Shown here: piece by piece, positions 1 to 10,800 of the stretch
Position numbering within the stretch: position 1 is the stretch's first letter
How the letters are laid out: each line of letters begins with the position of its first letter
Assembly (NCBI GenBank): GCA_002633005.1
Contig: NMRA01000123.1
Span: forward strand, 554,569-580,941
Length of the DNA stretch: 26,373 bases
Source of the DNA: Phoronis australis
Taxonomy: Eukaryota; Phoronida; Phoronidae
Reading direction: 5' to 3'
Made by a program: the position numbers and the translations under genes
The notes under the pieces: generated by a model
What the model was told of the DNA's origin: nothing
The model's database searches: none
The model's input: only the letters and a program-made list of their open reading frames with translations

Positions 1-1544
1 CCCCCCCGTAGATCCGCCACTGTCAGTAATTGAATGAGCACAGTATACTGTGATATCTATGTTGAACTATTCAACGGTTCTAGTAAGAACCATTTCACGC
101 TATACCTAAGGCTGATGCACAGTACAACCAACGTCCCTTTTTAGGGCCACTTAACACTTCCCAGAAGAATTGCTCAATTGAGAATGTTGAATTATAAACA
201 TACAAAGGTTAGACCAGTGAAATCGTTGTAGAGGCGCATTTTTTAATCCGAACAAAATTCTAAAACAAAAAAGTTAAATAAGTATCATTTGCATTAACCC
301 GGTACTCCTTAGATTTTGTGCACAGATATGTTTTCGTAGTTTTCTCAGAAAGTGAACCATGAATTACAAACTGTCCGATAACTATGGCGCTATTGTTCAA
401 GCAGACGACATAATCAGTCGGCACATAAGTTTAAATTTTGTAATTAATTACTAGTAACATTGCCAAAAGTACTCACAATACCAACAGTTCTACTCTTAGG
501 GGACTTTGAACACCGTTTCAATGTTTTACTGAACAATAAAGTAGATGCGAGAATTTCCCTTCAAAATACACTAACCGGAAACTGCACCAGATAATTCAGG
601 AGAGTGGCACCTCCTCTTGGATAGCACGGGAAAAAACGTAGGAGTTGCGAATCTCTTGTCTATAATCTGTGGCGACATGAAATATTGCTTCACCTATTGG
701 CCAGTTTTTTTTTTCGCCGATTCTTCAATCAGCTGTTGTTCTTTCACGAGGTTACGTACACGCCGCAACAGATTATCGGAACTGGTTTCACTTCATTATA
801 AGTTTTTAGAATTTTGATACCGAAAAATCGGATTTCAGAAGAAATTTCACTGCTGCCAAGTTATCATCTTCCGAGAGATGTCGCAAAAATTAGGAAATGG
901 CGGGTGCGCGCGTCACGAGCGTACTGTTTTCGAAACGACGACATAACTTTTCTTTGTTAGAAAAGGCGGAGGATTACGCAAAAAATGACGTTCATTTGAT
1001 TGTTTTTCACTTACGGCTGTAACGGGAAAGGTGGACGCCGGTTGATTCCCAGATTTTGAATGTACCCTGTCCGGTCTTTAGCTTTAATGTTGATACAAGT
1101 TTCACGACGAGGTAATTTGCAGAACTATCCTGGCTGTGTGCAATTTCGGGTTCAATGGAAGATTAAAACACAGTGGTACATGTACCTAGCTGTATTTTGA
1201 CGATAGTCTTCATACAGCTAGCTGGCTGGCTGAGTTTATTTCCCTATTATATAGTACAATAAAACTTGGCGTACATGTAGCACTGAATATAAAACAACAG
1301 AAGGAACACCAATGTTTGCACGAATTCCGTTAATGCGTTAAAAAATTATGGATCGAAATTTGGGACCTAACTGGGACTGTTTCACACGACCGGTCACACG
1401 TGGGTAACAGCTTGACGTGGCAAGTGAGCCCAATTTTAGATTTTGAAAAGACATTTTTACGTTCATCCCTTTTTGCTGCGAGGAAGGACGAGCTCGAGTC
1501 GACTGTACTTTCGACGGTTGCGTAATTTTTAGTGTTCTAAAATC

Positions 1545-2010
1545 TAAGAATACCAATCACCGTTCTGCCACCAACAAATGCGTCACTGGCGTCAAACTTG
1601 AATGGGTTCAACAAAAAACTCATACAATCTGTATCACAGCTAAAACATTGCGGGTCCCGCCTCCCGTTCAGTAACGCTAGGACCTCGCTAAAAAGCAAGA
1701 CTTCGCGAGATTACGTGAGATATTGCCGTGCATTATTATAAGTGAGAGCACGTGACTTTGACTAAGTTTTAGCTAGGTCCTAGCGTAGGTCCTAGCGTCT
1801 ACTGAACGCACGCCTGGTTCGTCTAAAGCGTAAGTCACACTATCACGTCTGTAAGACTTCGAAAGATTTTTTCAATTTGTGCTCAAAAGTTTGAGGGTTG
1901 TCTGCTCTACAGAGCATTGACGTGTACTTTGTTTCGGAGAACTACATTGGAAAGAAGTTTTTAATTTTTCTAATAAGCAAATACCGGGTTTGGTTTCTTT
2001 CATAAACTGA
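1545..2010. repeat. Old dispersed repeat, copy A (interrupted by a MITE)
   Basis: The left part (GTTCTGCCACC, then GCGTCACTGGCGTCAAAC) resembles 4975-5040 and 7055-7120. The right part (GTTTGAGGGTTGTC, then TTTTTAAT and ACCGGGTTTGGT) resembles 5470-5570. The MITE at 1665-1808 sits between the two parts. Similarity is visible by eye but well diverged, so the borders are approximate. Confidence 0.5.
1665..1808. mobile_element. MITE-like element, copy 1
   Basis: The element runs from CGTTCAGTAACGCTAGGACC to an inverted end containing AGGTCCTAGCG and ACTGAACG, so its termini are inverted repeats of about 20 bases. The right end has an extra internal partial copy of the terminus (TAGGTCCTAGCG). 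A second copy of the same length class lies at 6036-6175, with high identity across the whole element. No coding capacity is present, which fits a non-autonomous DNA transposon. Confidence 0.8.
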
Positions 2011-3152
2011 GATGCAGCGCGAACTTCATAAAGCACTTTGAAGTGCATTAGGAAGAGACAGAAATGTAGGTGACAGTTTAACCTTATGCCCTATTGTTTT
2101 GAAGTTTTAGATCGATTGTGATTTGTTTGGAACTGGAGCTAGATTAGATTTGCGAGATTACACTGTTTTTATTTTGGTTGTTTCTATTTTCAGTACTGAG
2201 ACAAATTTACCGTAGGCAAAAGTAGGTGGTCTTAAGATCACGGCTAACAAATATTTATTATAAACAGTGCCGTTGTTACCCATGTTTCCCGGAATGCGAC
2301 CAACATGAGCAAACTCATTCCGAGGTGTTCATCTAGCTCGTGTAAGAGTAAACATCACACTTAATAAGCTTTCCCAAGAAATTACAACCCTACATTCCTT
2401 TATCATTAATTCTTGCCTGAGCAACTATAGTCAGCATTTTTTAATCTTTTTACAAGTTCGAGCACATTATAGAACTTTCTGGAATCTATCCAATCATTCA
2501 CAAATATGCACTAGACATTAGAATGTATCGAATCAAGATTTTGCTTCAGTTTAGGACGCTGGAACCTGGTTTGAATTATTCCATTGTAAGCAGCTGATGC
2601 TCCATTCTTTCAGTCATTAGCTAGCCAGCTAAAATGATGCACACAGGTTATGAACATTAGAGTCGCTTCTAATGTTTGAAAAACCTAGTTTGAACGAGCA
2701 GCTGACTGGAACTCGAAGGACTCTATCATTATTTAGGTGATTTGTAGATTAATATGCACAGCAACGTATGTATATTTATCCCATACCCGTTGAATCTGTC
2801 GAGGAAAATACGGCCATGTAATAATGTTTTCCCTATTCAGCTCTCGCACTACTTCAACAGTGACCTCTGACATTGAAGGTTCAAAAGGTAGTCAATGTCG
2901 ACTCGACGTCGTTATCCGGTTAGATCATCAAACTTTCGGAAAATAGCTTAAAGTAATACAATTGTAGCCGTGTAAATACCACTCAATATGCAACCAGGTC
3001 TCAATCGTAACATTTGGAACAGGACTCAGCCGTTAATTATACGACAGTTCTGTCTCAGTTTTCCATTGCTAAGATATATCGTCTGCAAATCAGGCACCGA
3101 TTCCTCGCCAATATCAAACTTTGTTGTCACTGGCCATGACAGCACCCGATAC

Positions 3153-3324
3153 TATTGGCGACAGTATTACACGAGCAGCAACGACGACCGTACAGTGTAT
3201 ACTAAATATACGGCAGTCTGTTGATTCAGCTAGCTGACTCGCTACGGATTCTGTAGCTTGGATAGGTCCACGCAGTGTTGCTGGGACGGTCGTCGTTGCT
3301 GCTTGTGTAATACTGTCGCCGATA
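3153..3324. repeat. Inverted repeat (fold-back), 39-base arms
   Basis: The arms at 3153-3191 and 3286-3324 are nearly perfect reverse complements, sharing GGCGACAGTATTACAC followed by GCAGCAACGACGACCGT, and enclose about 94 bases. It could be a small MITE or the remains of one. Short weak reading frames on both strands here come from the palindrome and are not genes. Confidence 0.8.
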
Positions 3325-4236
3325 GACATTATTCTCAGTTTATATAAACACCAGTCAACATAGCACAATTTATTGTAAAAACGAAAGCACTTCATTCGCT
3401 GCACAATGCTGCTACTTTAACGAGAATTTGTAAACTGATCTGTGTTGGTAAGTCGAGTGAGGTCGAAGGACACCATCCGGAAAGAGTGGCTGAAAGACAT
3501 TGCAAAGTGATGTACAAATAAAAAATGATACAGTATGACAAAATTGCATTCCATCTTAGCAGCAAAATCCACTCACTTCCTACGTGTTCACGATAACGTA
3601 AATTATGAAGGTTTGGTCTATGTTCACGATATTTTTTTTCTGAATGTAGAGAGCACCACTGCGGCATTAACTTACAATAATCTTTAAAAGAAATATTGAC
3701 AGAATCAAACATTGGCAAATTTAATAGCAAAGATTTGGCCAACTTTCAAATGACTCCAATGAATCCATTTGGGATGTCCTCATAGATTTGATGAAGCTAC
3801 TGGCGAGCTTACTCGTCGAGATTATTCACCTTTTTCATAAACTACTCTACTTATAGACATCAAGCAATTTTGTCTACACAAAAGTTGTACGCAATCGTCC
3901 CACTGTGGAACGACGAATCTTGTATTTTATAGAGTGTCACAGGTTCCGTGCAATGATGATGGCTGCTGTTAAAGTGGACGCCATCAAGAGCATGCGTTCA
4001 AGCTGTAGCAACTGTAACTACGCGCATGTGACTTGCAAAAACAGAGGAACAAAAACGGTTCACACAGGGGTCGTTTGCATTTTAGGTTCACACTAGAAGA
4101 AGGTTCATTTTCCCACAAGAATCTCCACCAGAGATCTCTGAAAATCTCGAGCTTTACTCAAAATTTTAGCTTGAGTATAAAGGTCATTAAGGGAGAACTT
4201 GGTCTAACCATAACATATGATCGAACAAATGATAAT
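3325..4236. other. Intergenic DNA beyond the 3' end of the gene
   Basis: A 116-codon open frame on the minus strand (3392-3742) has one hydrophobic stretch but no family features and no supporting splice signals that I can defend. No other gene or repeat is evident. Confidence 0.5.
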
Positions 4237-4242
4237 TTATTT
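4237..4242 (-). terminator. Candidate polyadenylation signal (AATAAA)
   Basis: An AATAAA hexamer on the minus strand lies about 440 bases after the stop codon of exon 8. It is the first canonical hexamer I saw in that direction. The resulting 3' UTR length is plausible, but the cleavage site cannot be told from sequence alone. Confidence 0.45.
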
Positions 4243-4680
4243 TCACTTTTGGTTATAATATGTATGACGTAAAAAGTAATTTCGAATTCAAAGATTATAT
4301 TCCGAGCTGTGGTCTATGTGCTGTATATGTAGGGTCAAACAGATTCAAAGGAATTTACTTTTGTCTCCAGAGTGACGCATGACTTATGGGTGTGTGTAAC
4401 CTGAAAAAAGCATAAGTGCCCGATCCGTTACGCACGTCAGTCGCAGGATACAGCTAGTGATATCGCGTGCTTCGGCTGTAATGTGTGACGTTTTTTTCGC
4501 GACGACCAGCGTGATATTGTCAAACACGTAGGCCTAGTAGAGTATTGAGCACTAGGAAATAAGAAGTTTTAAAAATTTAAGGTCGTAAAAAATATGAAGT
4601 CACGAAATCATTCGAAACGCTTGAGTTTGTAGCTGCCGAGTTGAAGTTTGGTCTCCGACGTTACCATCCGTAGCATACAG

Positions 4681-4894
4681 TTAGCCTACTTCTAGGACAA
4701 TAAACGTGAAGGTTGTACGTACGTAGTAGGAGTAACCGTCTGGGTAACCCTGAGGTCGCATGTAAAATCCGCTGTACTTCTTGTACGACTGACTGTATTT
4801 TCCTATTGTGTTCAAATTCTGTCCAGCATTAAAGCCCAAGCCCGGCTGGTCGGTAAACACTTCTAGAAATCTACCACTGGATTTGTCCCACGCT
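4681..4894 (-). CDS. Coding exon 8: GALM-like C terminus, catalytic Glu replaced by Arg
   Basis: The acceptor is AAATTTCCAG and the stop is TAA at 4683-4681. The exon encodes residues 2538-2607. GRFLEVFTDQPGLGFNAGQ is the clear counterpart of the family's Gly-Arg-x-Leu-Glu-Val-x-Thr-x-Gln-Pro-Gly motif, with the Gln conserved (Gln2553). Next, SGFYMRPQGYPDG replaces the usual Ser-Gly-Phe-Cys-Leu-Glu-Thr-Gln-x-x-Pro-Asp, so the catalytic base (Glu307 in human GALM) is Arg2583. The loop between Pro-Asp and the last strand (YVRTTFTFIV) is roughly 11 to 15 residues shorter than in human GALM. Confidence 0.9.
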
Positions 4895-7800
4895 CTGGAA
4901 ATTTCAAACAGATTGTAAAGTAAGTCTAAAGAATACTAAACTCTATATTGACGATTTCAACCGATCTTCGTTCTGTCACCTGCTAATGCACCATTGGCGT
5001 CATTCTTGAAAGTTAAAAACAGGAATCAACCAAAGACGTATGTCACAGATTAGATATTGTGGTTTTTTTTGGTGGGTGGTTTTCACCACAGTTGCTTTCT
5101 AATTCGCTAACAGCATAGTTCACGCTTATTCGTATTCACGTAGCTTCAAAAGGATGTTGCAATGCCGTGCAGTTACCGACGAATAAAAATATAAAATAGT
5201 AAAACTAGAAAACTAAAATGACGAGGGTCGGTACTCAAATACATTAAGATATCCCCACTTATCGAGCGATGCGCTCTTTCAGGTCCCCTGTGCCATTTTA
5301 TTTTAGATCTATCCACATGTATTCAGCAGTCTGTAGCACACCCTTGAGAAAGAGCGCATCGCTCGATACGTGGGGATATTTTAATACATTTTAGTACCGA
5401 GGCTCGTCATTTTAGTTTTACTAGTTTTACTATTTTATAGCTTCAAAAGGAGTTTTCAAATTTCCTCTAAACATTTGAAGGTTGTCTAAGGATTTTAGAG
5501 TACTACTAGTTTCAAGGAACTGGATAGGAAAGTCGTTTTTAATATCTGATAATAGGCCAAAACCGGCTTTGGTATCCTGCGTGTGGCAACGACGACAGTG
5601 AATTACTGTAGGCTCAGTCTTTTAAACCGTTAACATGTAATATTTAAATGGCTATCAACCCGCGTTCATTCCAAACAGGCGATTATTTTATATATGCCAC
5701 TTAGTGTTTTAAAAATTACATCAGGCGGGAAGAGATTTTTGGATTTGTGGAGAACTTACAGTCTTGGGGCCTGTTCCAACAAAGTCGACTTAGCTACAAC
5801 AAATCTTAAATTTCAGTAAATTTTAGAATGAAGGTTAAATTTGTCTCAAAACTAATTCAAGTACGAGATCTTAAGTTTGACTTGATTGTTTGACATAAGC
5901 TTTGTCTCAATGTTGACCATTTTACCGAATGTGGAAGTTAATCTTAAGTCAGCAATGCACTTAAGTCAGTTTCTTGGAACAAGTCCCTGACCATGGTCGA
6001 CGCATAAAACAATATGTCAAGACAAACCTGCCTCCCGTTCAGTAACGCTAGGACCTCGCTAAAAAGCAAGACTTCGCGAGATTACGGAAAACGTTGCCGT
6101 GTATTTTAAATGAGAACACATGACTTTGACTAGACTTTAGCTAGGTCTTAGCGTAGGTCCTAGCGTTACTGAACGCAGTCATGGTCTCGAGTAAGAAACA
6201 ATTGTCATGAAATCACCTCAAATATGACTAACGAGCAATTTGCAACTAACTCCATTACCGTATGCATATTTGCAAGGGGCAGCCGAGGTCTGCTCAAAGA
6301 AACTTCTTTGGGCAATTTAGGTAGCAAAAGCCACAACAAAGTTTGATCTTCATGGCGTCTTGGGATTGCCAACTACTCGAAGGAGTAGCGAAAATGACAA
6401 AAGGTCGGCCAACAACAATTTTTACATACAATGTCTGTAGCAATATGTGGCTACGGGCACGGTATGTGTGTTGTCTCTATGAAAATGGGGTTTTAGCACG
6501 GAAGGCGTTTTTTTGGGCACGTGAAGAGTTTTGTCCAGAAGCTTAGGCTACTTTTATTGTTGAAATGTTGCTGGCATCACAATTCAATAACTGTGTGTTC
6601 TAGCACACATTTTTCACTATGCACCGAACTGGCTTGTCTCATGAACGTATTCAAAGAGGCATTCTTACAAATCACGCTTTTCAGCTAATTCCTGTGCCTC
6701 TCACGTGAAAGAATGGTGTGTACTTACGAGGCAGCCCGCTTCATGCCTGGTGAACCCAAAATTGAATAGACTTCGTCCACGCCGAAGGATTCCACCTCGG
6801 CTCCCTGATCGAGGAATCTGGGCTCGAAAAAGCTTTTTGCAATTTTCACCAGCTTTCCTAATACAAATGCATTGAGATATTGAGATTATTCAAGCTATCC
6901 CAGAGTCCACTGCCGTTTGCGGCTAAGAAGCATTTGACAAGACACCAAATTTTGCTTTATTTCGCAAGAAATGTGTAGAGAATTTCCTTTCTGAGGAATG
7001 GATTTTATTTGCTTAAAAGGATACTAAAACCTGCTTTGGTGATTTCAACCAACACTCTTTCTACACTTGGTAATGCACCATTGGCGTCTTATTTGAATGG
7101 TGGAGGTAAAATTCAACTAATTCAACTAAACTAACCAATGACTATATAGTATGGTTCTTCTTCAGTAATCTTTCTCCACAGTTAGGTGACACGTAACATG
7201 TCTGTAAATAACGCTCGAGAAAGTTGTTACCCTTGGAATACAAGTTTGTAAATCCAACCGCTAACTGTAGTCGATGTATGGACATGGTCAGATGAACCGA
7301 AGCACAGTAGAATTTGGACACAGAAAATTCCGGTAGTGTATGGGGATATGTCAACACATTTCAGAAAATGTTTTGTTCCTCACGCCATTTTACCAAGAGT
7401 ATTTATGCAATAAAAGTTATCTCGTGATTTTAGAAAAGACTTAGTTTTTATTTGCATTCCATTTGGAAATGAGAGTAAGCGGAAACGGAAACAGACGATG
7501 GAGGCGCTTTTGTTAGTGGTTCTTTTTAACGAAGAATTTTATTAATTTAGGATTTACAGAATTGATTAAATGCACAACACTTTTTTATTGTTCACAGTAA
7601 TTTAGGATTGCGAAGTAATCGTGAACAGAACAGAGAATTGTTTGTTTATGTTCGAGGTTTGTTGTGAAACAGCAGTGAAGGTTGCACATTCCATATTTGT
7701 TGCAAAAGCGCTGTTAACGAAAACAAGATGCAAAACCCGCCCATGTGCGTAGCCTTAGTTTCTGACTGGTTGTCTTGTAACTCGCTTCAGGTGCAAGTCA

Positions 7801-10800
7801 CGTTTACCAGTTTAGCTTTTTTAAGGAGTTTTCCATTTTTTATGAATATTTGAGGGATGGCGATGGTTACAGACCATTCCTCTGCTTTCAGTGTATTCGA
7901 AGAGTTGAATGAATGTAACTGCGTGGTTCGGCAGAGTTTACCAAAAAGACGTGATGCAATTGTTGTTTTACGACGCTGGCTTACTTAAAAAACACTTGAA
8001 TAAAACTTGTATTTAAAATAACCGATAATGTCGCTTGAAAAAAATGTCGATTTTGCGTTGATTCTTGTTTTTTTGAGTTTTAATTATTGCGCGCGACCTC
8101 ACAATAACGTCATAATAAACAATAGAAAACTCAAGTGTAGGTATTAGGTGCGATTTAATTCAATTTCCACTTTTGGTTTCATTGATGTGACGTCATTAAA
8201 GTTTAAATAGCTCTCAAGTGGGTGACTCCGAAAAAAACAACGACTGGCTTTTTATGTAGAAGCCAGGTACTCAAAATCCAGAAATAAATGTTAATTACAC
8301 GAACTTAAAGAATCAACAAACCGAGAAATATATTTACAGGCGTTTAACAGTTAACGATATTAATTCGTGTTAAATTTGATTAGAGGTGATTTTTCAGTGA
8401 CCCATGTTAGTTCATAGTTTTTTCAGGGGTTTCATTACTGAAACTGTTGCCTCAAAAAAATTAATTTGGTCACATGAACATTTTTCGAAAATTTGTATAA
8501 AACAAAGACTGAAACGCAAAACAACGAAATTAGTTGGCAAAAGTCAAAAATCGAATGAAACTCCTTACTCTCATACTAACGGTCTCGTAATGTTGCTTCG
8601 CGTGATAAGGATTTTAGGTCCGTTGCCAATAAAAAACATCGAAACCATCAGAAACCCGTGAAAATGCGGCTTACCGGGGTCGGGCCAATATCAATTAAAA
8701 AATGTCTGTTTGATTTTCAATGGATTGAGTTGGCACTGCACATTATCACGGTAAAGAATATTTTGAGATCGATTTTATAAAAGCAAAAGTTCTGGATCGA
8801 TTTTAGGTAGCTAATAAGGACAAAATGCAATTTTAACTGACAAAGACCGAGTTTGGTACCCTCAGTAACGCAGGCGTATCATGCTTAAACTTAAAAAAGA
8901 TTCAAAAAGTAGCCAATGAACATGGGAATGTTAGTCAACACGAGGAAAAGTGAGGTCATGAACATGAACACATCGGCCATACCTGTGGTTAAGTGCATGC
9001 TGCCTCTTTCCACTTTCACAACTGCGTTTACGTGGAAAACGTGACTGTCCGTGATCTTGCGAGTCATGTTCTAAAAGCACGCCAGATGCGGTTACTCCGT
9101 TTCAAAATGAAGCATGCTGTTTACAGTTACATGTATGTAGGGCCCAGAATATCTGCTAATTTGGCTAAATTTTGAACATCGCATCTCAGAAATGACTGAC
9201 CGGATTCACGTCTTACTTTTAAATACTATGTTCTGTGCACTGTTTTTCAAAACGGCTTCAAGAAATGCTTTTGCATTTGAACTGTTAATCGCTTTAAGCT
9301 GCATTCCGTCCTGTTAATCATGCTAAAAACGAAAATTAAACTTTACTTTTGTTAGTTTCATTTTCGTAAATTAGGTACCATAACATTAATATAGTTCCCT
9401 TTGACTTACCAATGCGCGTCGAAATCATCAGCTACTAAAGAAAGCGCTTTAGAGTTTATTGGAATTGGTCAACTAAATTTAAGAAACTGGATTCGAAAAT
9501 GGCGCACGTGTGCATTGCCTATGACTTGAGTTGTCGACTCTTTCGGTAATAATTCAAGATAGGCGGATGAACGCGGTAGAGTTTGTAAACACTAAAGCGC
9601 CTCGGTTTAAGACAATTGGACAAAATGCAGCTTTAATCTGCAAAGACGGGTGAATTATGTTGAACATAAATGTGACATCGTTCTAACTTACCACGCCGCC
9701 CAAGTTAAAAAGCAAGTTTGTACACAGGTTCACTGGAGTTGCTGTTGTCGTTGTGGCGGTGTAGGTGATGGCGAGTTCATTCTCGTCAGTTAGTTCAAAT
9801 GTCGCATTTACGTTCAGTTTCCCAGGGTATCCCATATCCTTGTGCTCACTTCTCAGTGACATCACTACAGAGTTTCCAACAACGATGCTTTTCCAGTTTT
9901 TCTGAAAAAAGAGATTTCTGAAAAAAACATGCATACATTGTTTCCGGGAGAACCAGCTAATTTCAAACAGTTAATCCAACCAATACTATTATTGATGAAG
10001 ACATTCCAAACTGAAATCTGACATGAATTCCTACTGGATAATTTTCTATGGGCTCAACAGCAAAATTTGTTCTGCCAAGTGATGAGGAGTGAGATAGAGT
10101 GGACACAGAGAGGTCATTTCCATGTATTTATCAGCAAGCAGACGCAAGGTCCACCATTTACGCATCATTTCTGTAAGGTTTCGTTCTGCAAAATAGCAGA
10201 ATCATGTAATGTAGCTCACTGCATTCGTTGTATTGGCTCAAAGGGTTCATGCATCCGCCAACTACATGTGCTTTACATTACTAAGGGCGACTTCATAAAG
10301 AAGCCACAGGTTGACCTGTAACAACTGCCTTCAAGTGACCTACAGCTCAGCTCATAGCTCAAAGCTGGTTGTACACATGCAGCGAGTAAAATGCTCATTG
10401 ACCAATTCATTACCTTCATTGTAACTAGCGTAAATTTAATACACACAGACCTATAGAGATAGCTTGAGAACTTTCTAGTTGTCAGATGATGCAATAATTA
10501 ATTGCATTGGTTGTACCTGGTCAAAGCCAGACGATCCGCCGTTCTTTGAGTTATCACCATCGTTGCTGTCAATCTTGTACGTTTTGTTGCTTCCTCCCGA
10601 GGGATTTATAATTGTCACCTGTCCAAGGCGCGTGGACCCACACGTGCGACCAATGGTGGCACCCATGTAAGGATTTATTACCCTGTTTTTATTCCTGTAG
10701 CCTGTTGGTGCAACATTGCTGATGTAGTTTGGTAATGTTGGCAATAAACGTCATCTTAGGTCGATTGTTAATATTGGTGGATTTAGCCGGGATGTCGTGA

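Larger units (their letters stand above)
1..3152. other. Intergenic DNA, no gene recognised
   Basis: I see no open frame above about 80 codons with family similarity, and no exon homologous to the neighbouring gene. The stretch contains a MITE copy (1665-1808) embedded in one copy of an old dispersed repeat (about 1545-2000). The rest is AT-rich sequence I cannot classify. Confidence 0.6.

Noticed and set aside
3392-3742. A 116-codon minus frame with a hydrophobic segment
   Set aside because: No signal, domain or homology I can recognise, and it lies beyond the 3' end of the gene in AT-rich DNA.
8404-8661. An 85-codon + strand open frame
   Set aside because: Lys-rich sequence without a recognised domain or splice context, lying in an intron; probably chance.
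9683-9934. Use of the upstream CAG acceptor for exon 5
   Set aside because: It would add 17 bases and shift the reading frame; the nearer TTTTTTCAG keeps it.
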